Both the position numbers and the translations under genes were made by a program. Source: Candidatus Saccharimonadota bacterium (lineage in GTDB: Bacteria; Patescibacteriota; Saccharimonadia; Saccharimonadales; Saccharimonadaceae). Taken from it: DNA of 19,827 nt. The first letter of the stretch is position 1. Each line of letters opens with the position of its first letter. The stretch lies in assembly GCA_028289095.1 (NCBI GenBank), contig JAQGGY010000041.1, positions 1 to 19,827 on the forward strand, written 5' to 3'. Under the pieces are notes generated by a model. That model made no database searches, was not told where the DNA came from, and was given only the letters and a program-made list of their open reading frames with translations. Shown in pieces: positions 6,475 through 13,314 of the stretch.

Positions 6475-7140
6475 ATGGACAACCTGCTACACAGCATACA
6501 ATCACACACGCTGACCCGGTTTGTAAAAAAGGGTTCCATTTTGTTGTACCAGGGTGAAATCCCTCGTACAGCCTTTATTATTCGACGGGGACTAGTGCGC
6601 GTGTACACTATCACCACATCTGGCGAGGAACGTACTATTGCACTCCATGGTAAGGGCGACATTTTTCCATTGCCGTGGATATTTGGTGAAGTCACCAACA
6701 CATTATTTTATTATGAAGCGATGGCAGATTCAGAAGTTGTGACAGCTCCAAAAGCGCACATCCTAGATGCGGTTGCCAAGGATCCTGCACTCACCGCTGC
6801 AATTCTAAAATTCAGCATTAACGAATACACTGCCCTACTGCTACGCATTACTGCACTTGAACAATCGCGTGCAGCCGAAAAAATCGGCTTGACGCTGTAT
6901 TACCTTATTTTCCGCCACAGCATCGAAAAAACGCCTGGCATGTATACGATTGATATCAAAATGACACAGTCGATGATTGCTAGTTTAGTTGGCTTAACCC
7001 GCGAAAGTACGGCCGTTAACCTGAAGTTGCTAAAGAAAAAAGGCATTATTCAATACAGTAAATTTACGTATGTTATTAACAAATCAAAACTTGAACGATT
7101 TGTTGGTGAAGATACGTTCAAAGACTTAACACTTAAATAA
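6475..7140 (+). CDS. Crp/Fnr-family transcriptional regulator
   Basis: A 221-residue DNA-binding regulator. Residues about 10-125 form a cyclic-nucleotide-type beta-barrel (GSILLYQGEIPRTAFIIRRG; ...VYTITTSGEERTI), then a long dimer helix (about 130-150), then a winged helix-turn-helix (from MTQSMIASLVGLTRES to the end). The barrel lacks the GE(L/I)-plus-RxA/S cassette that binds cAMP in Crp. The whole protein contains no cysteine, so an Fnr-type iron-sulfur cluster is excluded; the ligand is unknown. The recognition helix reads TRESTAVNLKLL: the Arg-Glu pair of Crp (R180, E181) is kept but the position of R185 is Val. It is transcribed away from the 56-aa gene, with two operators between them, and its 3' end overlaps the receiver gene by 8 bp tail to tail. 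Confidence 0.93.
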   Translation: MDNLLHSIQSHTLTRFVKKGSILLYQGEIPRTAFIIRRGLVRVYTITTSGEERTIALHGKGDIFPLPWIFGEVTNTLFYYEAMADSEVVTAPKAHILDAVAKDPALTAAILKFSINEYTALLLRITALEQSRAAEKIGLTLYYLIFRHSIEKTPGMYTIDIKMTQSMIASLVGLTRESTAVNLKLLKKKGIIQYSKFTYVINKSKLERFVGEDTFKDLTLK

Positions 7141-7531
7141 TCTCTTCAGATTTAGCCGCAAGTGTATCTTCAACAATTTTTATCAATTCTTTTGGTGATG
7201 CCCAGGCTTTTAAAACATACCGTTGCGCACCAAGGTCGTACGCTTCATCAATTTCTATTTGCAAATCATAATTACTAAAAACGATGATATCTACGTCAGC
7301 ATGTTGCGTTTTTGGGCTGTATGCTTTTAAAAAGCCGATGCCGTCTAGTGTCGGCATACGCAGGTCTAAAAATATGATGTCCGGCTCTTGCTGAGTGGCG
7401 AGCTTCAATGCCTCTTCCCCGTCAAATGCGCTTCGAACATCATATCCAGCGGCGCCGAGGATTGTGACATACGCCTGATTTAACGCAATATCATCTTCAA
7501 TTATCAGGATATTCGGTTGTTTCTTACTCAT
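7133..7531 (-). CDS. Stand-alone receiver (single-domain response regulator), copy A
   Basis: A 132-residue CheY-like receiver with no output domain. The acidic pair is E12-D13-D14, the phospho-acceptor is D56 (IIFLDLRMP), the switch Ser is S86 (IVFSNYD) and the conserved Lys is K108 (YVLKAWASP). All catalytic positions are present, so it should accept phosphate from a histidine kinase. The C-terminal half is nearly identical to the partial receiver at 19649-19827. GAGGT lies five bases before the ATG. Upstream is a 22-bp perfect dyad placed as for a class II Crp-activated gene. Lacking a DNA-binding domain, it probably acts by binding a partner protein or as a phosphorelay shuttle; the FIST/PAS kinases at 9874-12857 are the nearest candidates for phosphate donor. 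Confidence 0.94.
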   Translation of the reverse strand: MSKKQPNILIIEDDIALNQAYVTILGAAGYDVRSAFDGEEALKLATQQEPDIIFLDLRMPTLDGIGFLKAYSPKTQHADVDIIVFSNYDLQIEIDEAYDLGAQRYVLKAWASPKELIKIVEDTLAAKSEEII

Positions 7532-7553
7532 AAATACCTCGATTACTTTGTTA

Positions 7554-7599
7554 ATTTTATGATTAATGTAGGAGTGAAGCAGTAATTTTATTTACTGCT
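7554..7599 (-). promoter_or_regulatory. Receiver promoter with Crp/Fnr-type operator at about -41.5
   Basis: The perfect dyad AGCAGTAA-TTTTAT-TTACTGCT spans 7578-7599. A minus-strand -10 TAAAAT is at 7554-7559, giving a start near 7547, 16 nt before the ATG and just before the GAGGT ribosome site. The centre of the dyad is 32 bp from the centre of the -10, equal to the -41.5 position of class II Crp promoters. The GTAA-N6-TTAC core is the same as in the sites at 6388 and 8548. Confidence 0.6.
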
Positions 7600-7617
7600 G
7601 GGGATAATCGTCATTTC

Positions 7618-7653
7618 TTAAGTAATCATCAGCTTAATTTTAGCTTTACTTAA
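7618..7653. repeat. Inverted repeat TTAAGTAA ... TTACTTAA
   Basis: Eight-base arms (7618-7625 and 7646-7653) are separated by 20 bp that contain two AGCT copies. It lies between the receiver operator and the terminator at 7686-7719. It is AT-rich and has no T tract; it could be another regulator site or chance. Confidence 0.3.
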
Positions 7654-7685
7654 TGTCTACTATACACCGACCTGATCGAAAGAAG

Positions 7686-7719
7686 ATAAAATAAGGGCCA
7701 ATTATGACCCTTATTTTAT
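7686..7719. terminator. Intrinsic terminator after the GlsB-like gene
   Basis: A 12-bp stem from ATAAAATAAGGG (7686-7697) and CCCTTATTTTAT (7708-7719) with a 10-nt loop. A/T runs on both sides allow function in either direction; the obvious user is the minus-strand gene ending at 7742. Confidence 0.8.
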
Positions 7720-7741
7720 TAATTTATACTATTCATAGTCA

Positions 7742-8011
7742 TTAGACGCGTGCGCTGCGGCCACCTTTAACCGCTTTAACGATCGCTAGTAGGATAACAG
7801 CACCGAGAATCGCGACAATCAAGCTTGTAATACTAAAGCCCGATACATCGTTACCCGTTAACGTTCGGACGACAAATCCACCGATAAATGCACCGATGAT
7901 GCCGACGACAATATTTGCCAAGGCTCCCATTTGTGCATCCGTCTTCATGATCTTAGATGCGATCCATCCAGCTAATGCACCGAACAGGATCCAAAGTAGT
8001 ATATCTAACAT
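7742..8011 (-). CDS. GlsB/YeaQ/YmgE-family (transglycosylase-associated) small membrane protein
   Basis: An 89-residue protein with three membrane helices (about 2-20, 30-50 and 61-83). Glycine-zipper features (LFGALAGWIASKIM, NIVVGIIGAFIGGFV) and the overall length match the Transgly_assoc family, which is often induced by stress in other bacteria and has no established enzymatic role despite its name. The C-terminus is basic (VKGGRSARV). A strong GGAGG ribosome site precedes the ATG. A perfect 17-bp palindrome lies in the leader, and an intrinsic terminator follows, so the gene forms its own unit. Confidence 0.9.
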   Translation of the reverse strand: MLDILLWILFGALAGWIASKIMKTDAQMGALANIVVGIIGAFIGGFVVRTLTGNDVSGFSITSLIVAILGAVILLAIVKAVKGGRSARV

Positions 8012-8029
8012 TCTTGTCCTCCTTATTAG

Positions 8030-8046
8030 TTGTACCTTAGGTACAA
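8030..8046. promoter_or_regulatory. Perfect 17-bp palindrome upstream of the GlsB-like gene
   Basis: TTGTACCT-T-AGGTACAA has 8-bp arms around a single central base, 18 bp before the ATG and next to the ribosome site. It differs from the Crp-type dyads in the window. It could be the operator of another regulator, or a small hairpin over the leader. Confidence 0.5.
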
Positions 8047-8099
8047 GAACAATCTTACCTGCATTTTAACTGACGAGCTGTTAAATATCTTACTAAATA

Positions 8100-8489
8100 C
8101 TATTTCTTTTTTGCGAGCGTGTATTTGAAGCTGATTTTTTTAACGTCTTCAACGCTTGCTTCAAGTGCTTCGATCATAAATATTATAGCTATTTCCAAGA
8201 ATATAATCGCATCCAGCAAGCCAATGGCATACCAATAGGTCAAAACCACCGCACTGATTGCTAATGCACCTGAAAAAGCCGCCAAAAATATACGAAAGTA
8301 CCCTGACCGCGGGGGATGTGTGATTAATAATGTTAACAGTACGACAACGAGTGCTGCGCGCATATATGCATAATTAACTGTCGTCGTCGCCATCCACATT
8401 AACGGCGCGTCTGGTTGATACAGGCCAGTAAAAAGCATCGCACTCACAAGAAGCGTCGTAATGATAATCATAAGTCTTTTGACACCCAT
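8100..8489 (-). CDS. Four-helix membrane protein of unknown family
   Basis: A 129-residue protein with four predicted membrane helices (about 6-23, 44-60, 66-84 and 88-109), then a charged, Lys-rich cytoplasmic tail (VEDVKKISFKYTLAKKK). I do not recognise the family and see no catalytic motif. GGAG lies eight bases before the ATG. The gene is divergent from the FIST/kinase operon. A perfect TGTAA-N6-TTACA dyad sits 27 bp from its likely -10 (TAAAGT, 8521-8526), the spacing seen at the other Crp-type promoters here. The next gene on this strand is the GlsB-like gene, 88 bp on, with no clear terminator between. Confidence 0.8.
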   Translation of the reverse strand: MGVKRLMIIITTLLVSAMLFTGLYQPDAPLMWMATTTVNYAYMRAALVVVLLTLLITHPPRSGYFRIFLAAFSGALAISAVVLTYWYAIGLLDAIIFLEIAIIFMIEALEASVEDVKKISFKYTLAKKK

Positions 8490-8520
8490 ATCTTATTCTC
8501 CGTTAGTTGATATTACACAT

Positions 8521-8563
8521 ACTTTAGCTAATTCTCAGGATATTCTCTGTAATCTTTTTTACA
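8521..8563 (-). promoter_or_regulatory. Promoter of the four-helix protein with Crp/Fnr-type operator at about -41.5
   Basis: TGTAA-TCTTTT-TTACA (8548-8563) is a perfect dyad. A minus-strand TAAAGT (8521-8526, four of six consensus bases) would place the dyad at -41.5. The same site lies about 66 bp upstream of the predicted start of the divergent FIST operon, so it could act on both. Confidence 0.5.
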
Positions 8564-8587
8564 TTTTTGTTATATTTGCAAACTTCT

Positions 8588-8615
8588 TTTACAATGCATT
8601 AACTATTGGTAGAAT
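8588..8615 (+). promoter_or_regulatory. Promoter of the FIST-kinase operon
   Basis: TTTACA (8588-8593) and TAGAAT (8610-8615) are 16 bp apart, giving a start near 8622 and a 60-nt leader with AAGGAG at 8666-8671. Confidence 0.5.
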
Positions 8616-8681
8616 AGTGAGAGCCTACAAATGTAAATGATGTTTATATCAAGTTGTACTAAATAAAGGAGTTGGGTATTA

Positions 8682-9869
8682 ATGAGCACTGTTACATCTT
8701 CAGCAAAATCGAGTACTGTCATTTACACGGATATAAAAGATAGTGAAAAAGCAGGCATATATATCGGCGAGTATATTACTAAAGCGTTCGATAATAAACC
8801 TGCTGACGCCGTTATTATTTTTGCTTCTTCCTCTCATGACTACGCTTCTGTTTTGAAGTCCATTACTACGACCTGCAACCCAAAAATTCTTCTTGGCTGT
8901 TCTTCGGCTGGCGAGTTTATTAGCGAACAGCACGGCGAAGGCGCAATCAGTGCCATTGCCTTTCGCTCGGATCACCTTCAGTTTTCAGTCGGCCTGGGTA
9001 TAAATATCCTCGGAGATCCTGATCATGCTGCACAAGAGGTCGTTGAGTCGTTCGGAGGCATGACAGATACCTCATTCCCCTATCGATCAGCATTAGTATT
9101 AGCCGATGCATTAGCTGGTCATACGGATGAACTAATCGATCATTTGAATAAGGCGACTGCCGGGACTTATCAGTTCTTTGGCGGCGGCGCTGGAGATGAT
9201 GCTAAATTCAGCAAAACGCATGTCTTTTTAGGTACAAAAATCTACACAAATGCAGTAGTAGCACTTGAAATACTATCAAAAAAGCCGATAGGGATAGGTG
9301 TGCGCCACGGCTGGAAACAATCTAGCGTTAAAATGCGCGTCACCGAATCTGATGGTGCAAAATTAGTCAGTTTGAATTCAATACCCATACTAAATGTATT
9401 GCAAAAACACGCTGAAAACACTAATCAGAAATTTGATGAAAAAAATCCCATCCCGTTCTTTTTACATAACGTTATTGGCATCGAAACGCCTAACGGATAC
9501 AAGCTTCGCGTTCCATTGTCAATAAACAATGACGGATCAGTTAATTGTGCGTCAGATATTCCGCAAGGAACGATCGTCAGTATTATGAAAACCGATTCTG
9601 AGTCTGCATCAAACGCCGCCCGAGAAGCAACCGAAGATGCACTACGTCAGGTGGGTAACCATGAACCAGGTGTTGCGCTATTATTCGATTGCGTGGCAAC
9701 CCGCTTACGCACAGGTCAAGAATTTGAATATGAACTAGATACGGTTACAAAAAAACTGCAGCCTGCTGTGATGGCCGGATGTAATACTTATGGGCAAATC
9801 GCTCGGGTTGATGGACAATTTAATGGATTTCATAACTGTACGGCAGTAGTTTGCGTCATACCTTCTTAA
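8682..9869 (+). CDS. FIST-domain sensory protein
   Basis: A 395-residue soluble protein with the FIST_N then FIST_C arrangement (about 25-240 and 245-375). Recognisable pieces are LLGCSSAGEFISEQ, the FFGGGAGDDAKF loop, KPIGIGVRHGW, the FLHNVIG-to-LRVPLSINNDGSV stretch and the closing VMAGCNTYGQIARVDG-F--N-TAVVCV. FIST domains are ligand sensors of signalling proteins, thought to bind small molecules such as amino acids. There is no membrane segment. The histidine kinase gene begins 4 nt after the stop, so the FIST protein is probably the input subunit of that kinase. In many bacteria FIST is likewise encoded next to, or fused to, kinases and cyclases. The ligand cannot be told from sequence. 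Confidence 0.92.
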   Translation: MSTVTSSAKSSTVIYTDIKDSEKAGIYIGEYITKAFDNKPADAVIIFASSSHDYASVLKSITTTCNPKILLGCSSAGEFISEQHGEGAISAIAFRSDHLQFSVGLGINILGDPDHAAQEVVESFGGMTDTSFPYRSALVLADALAGHTDELIDHLNKATAGTYQFFGGGAGDDAKFSKTHVFLGTKIYTNAVVALEILSKKPIGIGVRHGWKQSSVKMRVTESDGAKLVSLNSIPILNVLQKHAENTNQKFDEKNPIPFFLHNVIGIETPNGYKLRVPLSINNDGSVNCASDIPQGTIVSIMKTDSESASNAAREATEDALRQVGNHEPGVALLFDCVATRLRTGQEFEYELDTVTKKLQPAVMAGCNTYGQIARVDGQFNGFHNCTAVVCVIPS

Positions 9870-9873
9870 TAAT

Positions 9874-11532
9874 ATGCTTAGTTCCATCAGCCTATTGTCA
9901 GACCCCTCGATGCGGAGAACCGCCATTAGGAAGATAGCAAAAGATCTTAATGTTGATGATGTATTTATATTCGTGCGCGATGAAGACCTAGGGATACTTT
10001 TACCCGCCCCAGGCTTCCAGCAAACATTTGCTAACGGTGCAGAGTGGGCGGAATTTTTACAGACCAGTCAGAAGTCAGGCAGGTATGTCACGACCCTTCC
10101 CTACCCAGATAGCAATACGTTGCAAACATTTACTGCATTATCGTATAAAAATAAATTGACCGTTATTATGGCGGGCGACATGCCGAACGAGCAAAATGTA
10201 TTGATACTTCAAAAACTCTTACCTATACTGTCGTCCCTACTCCACTACGAACAATACGTTGAACAGTCCAATGTGTACACACAACAAGCTGAATTGTCGG
10301 CTGAAGAACATAAAAATATCGCTAAAAAACTCGACGCTACAAGAAGAAATCTACAATTAGTACTAAACGAAAAAGAGAATGAGATTAGCGAACGCGTTAA
10401 ATCAGAGTCGGCCCTCGCTACAAGCGAACACCGCTTCCGATTTATGGCCGAATCACTCGCAGCTATGATTTTCACTTCTGAGGCAAACGGCGATATCGAC
10501 TATATCAGTCCACGCTGGCAATACTATACCGGCGTTTCGCTCGATATACTGCGCACCAAGGGACTACGTTCTGTACTGCACCCAGATGACAAAAATAATG
10601 TAGTACAGCACTGGCACAGTTCGTACGAATTAGGCGTACCGATAGAGCAAGAAGTTCGCATAAAGCGCGCGGACGGAACGTACCGTTGGCATTTATCCCG
10701 TGCCGAAGCCATGCGCAATGATACAGGTGAAATTATCATGTGGGTCGGATCAAGCACGGACATTGAAGATGTTAAATCAAATATGGAAAAGAAGCTCGAA
10801 CTTGAGGAAAGAACAGAATTACTGACTCGACAACAAAAAGATTTGCTTGAGCTAAGTGCAGCAAAGGATGAATTTATTCGCCTGGCGTCACATCAGTTAC
10901 GCACGCCCGCCACTGGTGTAAAAATGTATATCGGCATGTTAATGGAAGGTTACGCCGACCCACCAACGAAAAGTCAGCTTATCATGCTGCATCAAGCATA
11001 TAAAAGTAATGACCGGCAATTACATATTATTGACGATCTGTTAAAAGTAGCGACAATTGACGCCGGAAAAGTCATCCTCAACAAAGAAACGTGCGACCTG
11101 GAAGAACTCGTCAGCGAGGTCGTACAAGAACTGGCGCACAGTACCACGAAACATCAACAACAAGTAACAATCATTAGTCCCCAAAAAAATATTACTGCCG
11201 ATGTTGATAAACGCTATATGCGGATGGTCATCGAAAATATTATCGATAACGCCAGTAAATACTCCCCAGATGACACAACCATCACGGTATCGATTACCGA
11301 GAATGTATTTAAAGAAATAACCATTACAGATCAGGGTGTGGGTATTACTAAAAATGATCAGGTTTTGCTATTTAAAAAGTTTAGTCGAGTCCACAATGCG
11401 ATGTCGGTGTCGGCGGCAGGTACAGGGCTAGGATTATATTGGGCAAAAGAAATTATCACATTACATGGCGGCTCTATTGCACTGACATCAAAACTGCGAC
11501 ACGGTTCAACCTTTATTATTAAGCTTCCCTGA
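9874..11532 (+). CDS. Cytosolic PAS-domain sensor histidine kinase 1
   Basis: A 552-residue kinase without membrane helices. Order: an unrecognised, GAF-like N-terminal domain (about 1-125), a coiled coil (about 130-185), a PAS domain with PAC end (about 187-305), a second short coiled coil, a HisKA dimerisation domain with the phospho-acceptor H340 (LASHQLRTP), and a HATPase domain with N-box (VIENIIDNASKY, 452-463), G1 (DQGVGI, 486-491) and G2 (GTGLGLYWAK, 516-525). All kinase motifs are intact. It begins 4 nt after the FIST gene with no ribosome site of its own, so translational coupling is likely. Its catalytic module is a close paralogue of kinase 2 at 11691-12857. The stop is TGA, evidence for the standard stop code. 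Confidence 0.95.
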   Translation: MLSSISLLSDPSMRRTAIRKIAKDLNVDDVFIFVRDEDLGILLPAPGFQQTFANGAEWAEFLQTSQKSGRYVTTLPYPDSNTLQTFTALSYKNKLTVIMAGDMPNEQNVLILQKLLPILSSLLHYEQYVEQSNVYTQQAELSAEEHKNIAKKLDATRRNLQLVLNEKENEISERVKSESALATSEHRFRFMAESLAAMIFTSEANGDIDYISPRWQYYTGVSLDILRTKGLRSVLHPDDKNNVVQHWHSSYELGVPIEQEVRIKRADGTYRWHLSRAEAMRNDTGEIIMWVGSSTDIEDVKSNMEKKLELEERTELLTRQQKDLLELSAAKDEFIRLASHQLRTPATGVKMYIGMLMEGYADPPTKSQLIMLHQAYKSNDRQLHIIDDLLKVATIDAGKVILNKETCDLEELVSEVVQELAHSTTKHQQQVTIISPQKNITADVDKRYMRMVIENIIDNASKYSPDDTTITVSITENVFKEITITDQGVGITKNDQVLLFKKFSRVHNAMSVSAAGTGLGLYWAKEIITLHGGSIALTSKLRHGSTFIIKLP

Positions 11533-11651
11533 TGTTTTTAAGGTTATTCCATCTGTAAAAAGTACTAAATTAAATTTTTCGCTTGCTATTATTACCATTT
11601 GTCCTAAAATAATAAGCATATACTGTATGACTCTTCCGTCCTATCTGCAGC

Positions 11652-11657
11652 TACAAT
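11652..11657 (+). promoter_or_regulatory. Possible -10 box for the second kinase gene
   Basis: TACAAT in the 158-bp gap between the kinase genes, 34 bp before the ATG, with only a weak TGACTC (11628-11633) 18 bp upstream. An imperfect AT-rich hairpin (about 11583-11621) in the same gap might end part of the upstream transcript. The second kinase may be read both from here and from the FIST promoter. Confidence 0.3.
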
Positions 11658-11690
11658 AAAAACACGGTACAAACAATAAAGGACTATGTC

Positions 11691-12857
11691 ATGACGTTAG
11701 ATCAACGTGAAGGCGAAGAAATAATCCATCAAAAAGATAGGTATCAGCTTTTAGTTGATAGCATTCAAGACTATGCGATATTCTTGCTTGACACATCAGG
11801 GTACATTGAAACGTGGAATAAGGGTGCGGAAAAGATCACTGGCTATACTGCGGACGAGATCATCGGTAAACATTTATCGGCCCTTTGTCCGCCGAGTGAC
11901 ATTGCTCACGGAAAACCGGATAAACAGTTACTCCTTGCCGCCCGCACTGGCAGCACCGAAGATGAAGACTGGTGTGTGAAAAAAGATGGTAGCCGATTTT
12001 GGGCCGACGAGATTCTAACCGCGCTTTTTAACAAGGGCGGTTCTTTAATTGGGTTTGCTAAAATTACTAGGGACATAACAGATAAGAAACGCAGTAAACA
12101 TGCATTGATTGCGGCAAATAAATTATTAAAACACCAACACATCGAGCTAGAAGCGCTTAATAATGTCAAAGATGAGTTCATTTCGCTTGCGTCCCATCAA
12201 TTACGTACTCCCGCAACTGGTATCAAACAATTCCTGGGCTTACTGCTTGAAGGATATGCCGGCAACTTAACCATCCAGCAATCAGCGTACATTCAGAAAG
12301 CGTACGAAAGCAATGAACGACAAATCGATTTAGTAAATGGCCTGTTACGTACGGCACAAGTTGACGCCGGAAAAGTAAACCTTGATAAATCCTTCGTTAA
12401 TTTGCGCACCGTTATTGATGGAGTTGTCGACGGGCTGCGTGATGTATTTGACGCTCGTGCGCAATCGGTAACAGTTATTGAAAAGGATAATCAATCCGAC
12501 ATATACATAGACGAACCTCGTATTCGCATGGTGATTGAAAATATCATTGATAATGCCAGTAAATACACTGAAAATGGTGGCGCCGTTACTATCACACTTT
12601 CCGAAACAAACATGTACGCTCAGGTAAGCATCAAAGATACGGGTGTTGGAATTAGTGAAAAAGATATAAAAAAAGTGTTTGAAAAATTTAATCGTATACC
12701 AAATAAATTATCAGACACAGCTGGCGGAACTGGACTAGGGCTATATTGGGCAAAAAAAATCATTAACCTACATAAAGGTACGATTGGCGTTAAATCAGCG
12801 GTTGACGAAGGAACGGAGTTTATTATCAAACTGCCGAAAGGGCTTTCCCGTGCGTAA
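11691..12857 (+). CDS. Cytosolic PAS-domain sensor histidine kinase 2
   Basis: A 388-residue soluble kinase: a PAS domain with PAC end (about 14-133, with the typical AIFLLDTSGYIETWNKGAEKI and GFAKITRDIT stretches), a coiled coil, HisKA with phospho-acceptor H169 (LASHQLRTP), and HATPase with N-box (VIENIIDNASKY, 281-292), G1 (DTGVGI, 316-321) and G2 (GTGLGLYWAK, 346-355). The kinase core matches kinase 1 motif for motif, including the unusual LYWAK after G2, so one arose by duplication. There is no membrane segment, so the PAS domain probably reads an internal cue (redox, light or a small molecule); the bound cofactor is not apparent. AAAGGA lies upstream of the ATG. The gene overlaps the following receiver gene by 8 nt, making the two a likely cognate pair. 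Confidence 0.95.
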   Translation: MTLDQREGEEIIHQKDRYQLLVDSIQDYAIFLLDTSGYIETWNKGAEKITGYTADEIIGKHLSALCPPSDIAHGKPDKQLLLAARTGSTEDEDWCVKKDGSRFWADEILTALFNKGGSLIGFAKITRDITDKKRSKHALIAANKLLKHQHIELEALNNVKDEFISLASHQLRTPATGIKQFLGLLLEGYAGNLTIQQSAYIQKAYESNERQIDLVNGLLRTAQVDAGKVNLDKSFVNLRTVIDGVVDGLRDVFDARAQSVTVIEKDNQSDIYIDEPRIRMVIENIIDNASKYTENGGAVTITLSETNMYAQVSIKDTGVGISEKDIKKVFEKFNRIPNKLSDTAGGTGLGLYWAKKIINLHKGTIGVKSAVDEGTEFIIKLPKGLSRA

Positions 12858-13314
12858 ATTGTTAATCGTCGAAGATGACGTATCGATCCGCGAAGCCTTT
12901 AGTATCATACTAAGGCTGAATGCTGAATACGAAGTCACTACCGCCGAAAATGGTCGGGTCGCTTTAGATCTGTGTAATCAGAATACGTACGACCTCATTT
13001 TATTAGATATCATGATGCCAGTAATGGACGGTCCGACCTTTTTAAAGGAGTACTCGTCCATATATCCTGTGGATGTTACGAAGATTATTATTATGAGCAA
13101 CTTATCCTCGGGAAGTGAGTTGTCGCTCGTCCAAGACCTAGGTGTCGACAAGACAGTTCTGAAAAGTTCTATTACCCCAGAGCGTTTGATGTCAATTGTC
13201 GCAGAAGCCCTCGAGCAACAAGGCTCAACCACACGCGAATTTAAAGGTAATCGTAGTAATAGTGATGACGTCGGAGCTATCGACAACGACGAGCGGTCTG
13301 TTAGTGCCTACTAA
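12850..13314 (+). CDS. Stand-alone receiver paired with kinase 2
   Basis: A 154-residue CheY-like receiver: acidic pair E8-D9-D10 (LLIVEDD), phospho-acceptor D53 (LILLDIMMP), switch S83 (IIIMSNLSS), Lys K105 (TVLKSS). A polar, probably disordered tail of about 35 residues follows, rich in Ser, Asn and Asp. GTG at 12850-12852 is taken as the start: AAAGGG lies seven bases upstream and Val-Arg-Lys-Leu-Leu begins the first beta strand directly. A longer frame from 12784 would run inside the kinase C-terminus. The 8-nt overlap with kinase 2 indicates coupled translation. There is no output domain, as for the other two receivers here. The 3' end overlaps the convergent surface-protein gene by 14 bp. 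Confidence 0.93.
   Translation: MRKLLIVEDDVSIREAFSIILRLNAEYEVTTAENGRVALDLCNQNTYDLILLDIMMPVMDGPTFLKEYSSIYPVDVTKIIIMSNLSSGSELSLVQDLGVDKTVLKSSITPERLMSIVAEALEQQGSTTREFKGNRSNSDDVGAIDNDERSVSAY

Noticed and set aside
12784..12849. Upstream ATG start for the receiver after kinase 2
   Set aside because: It would lie deep inside the kinase coding region and add 22 residues before the first beta strand. GTG at 12850 has a ribosome site and the usual short overlap.
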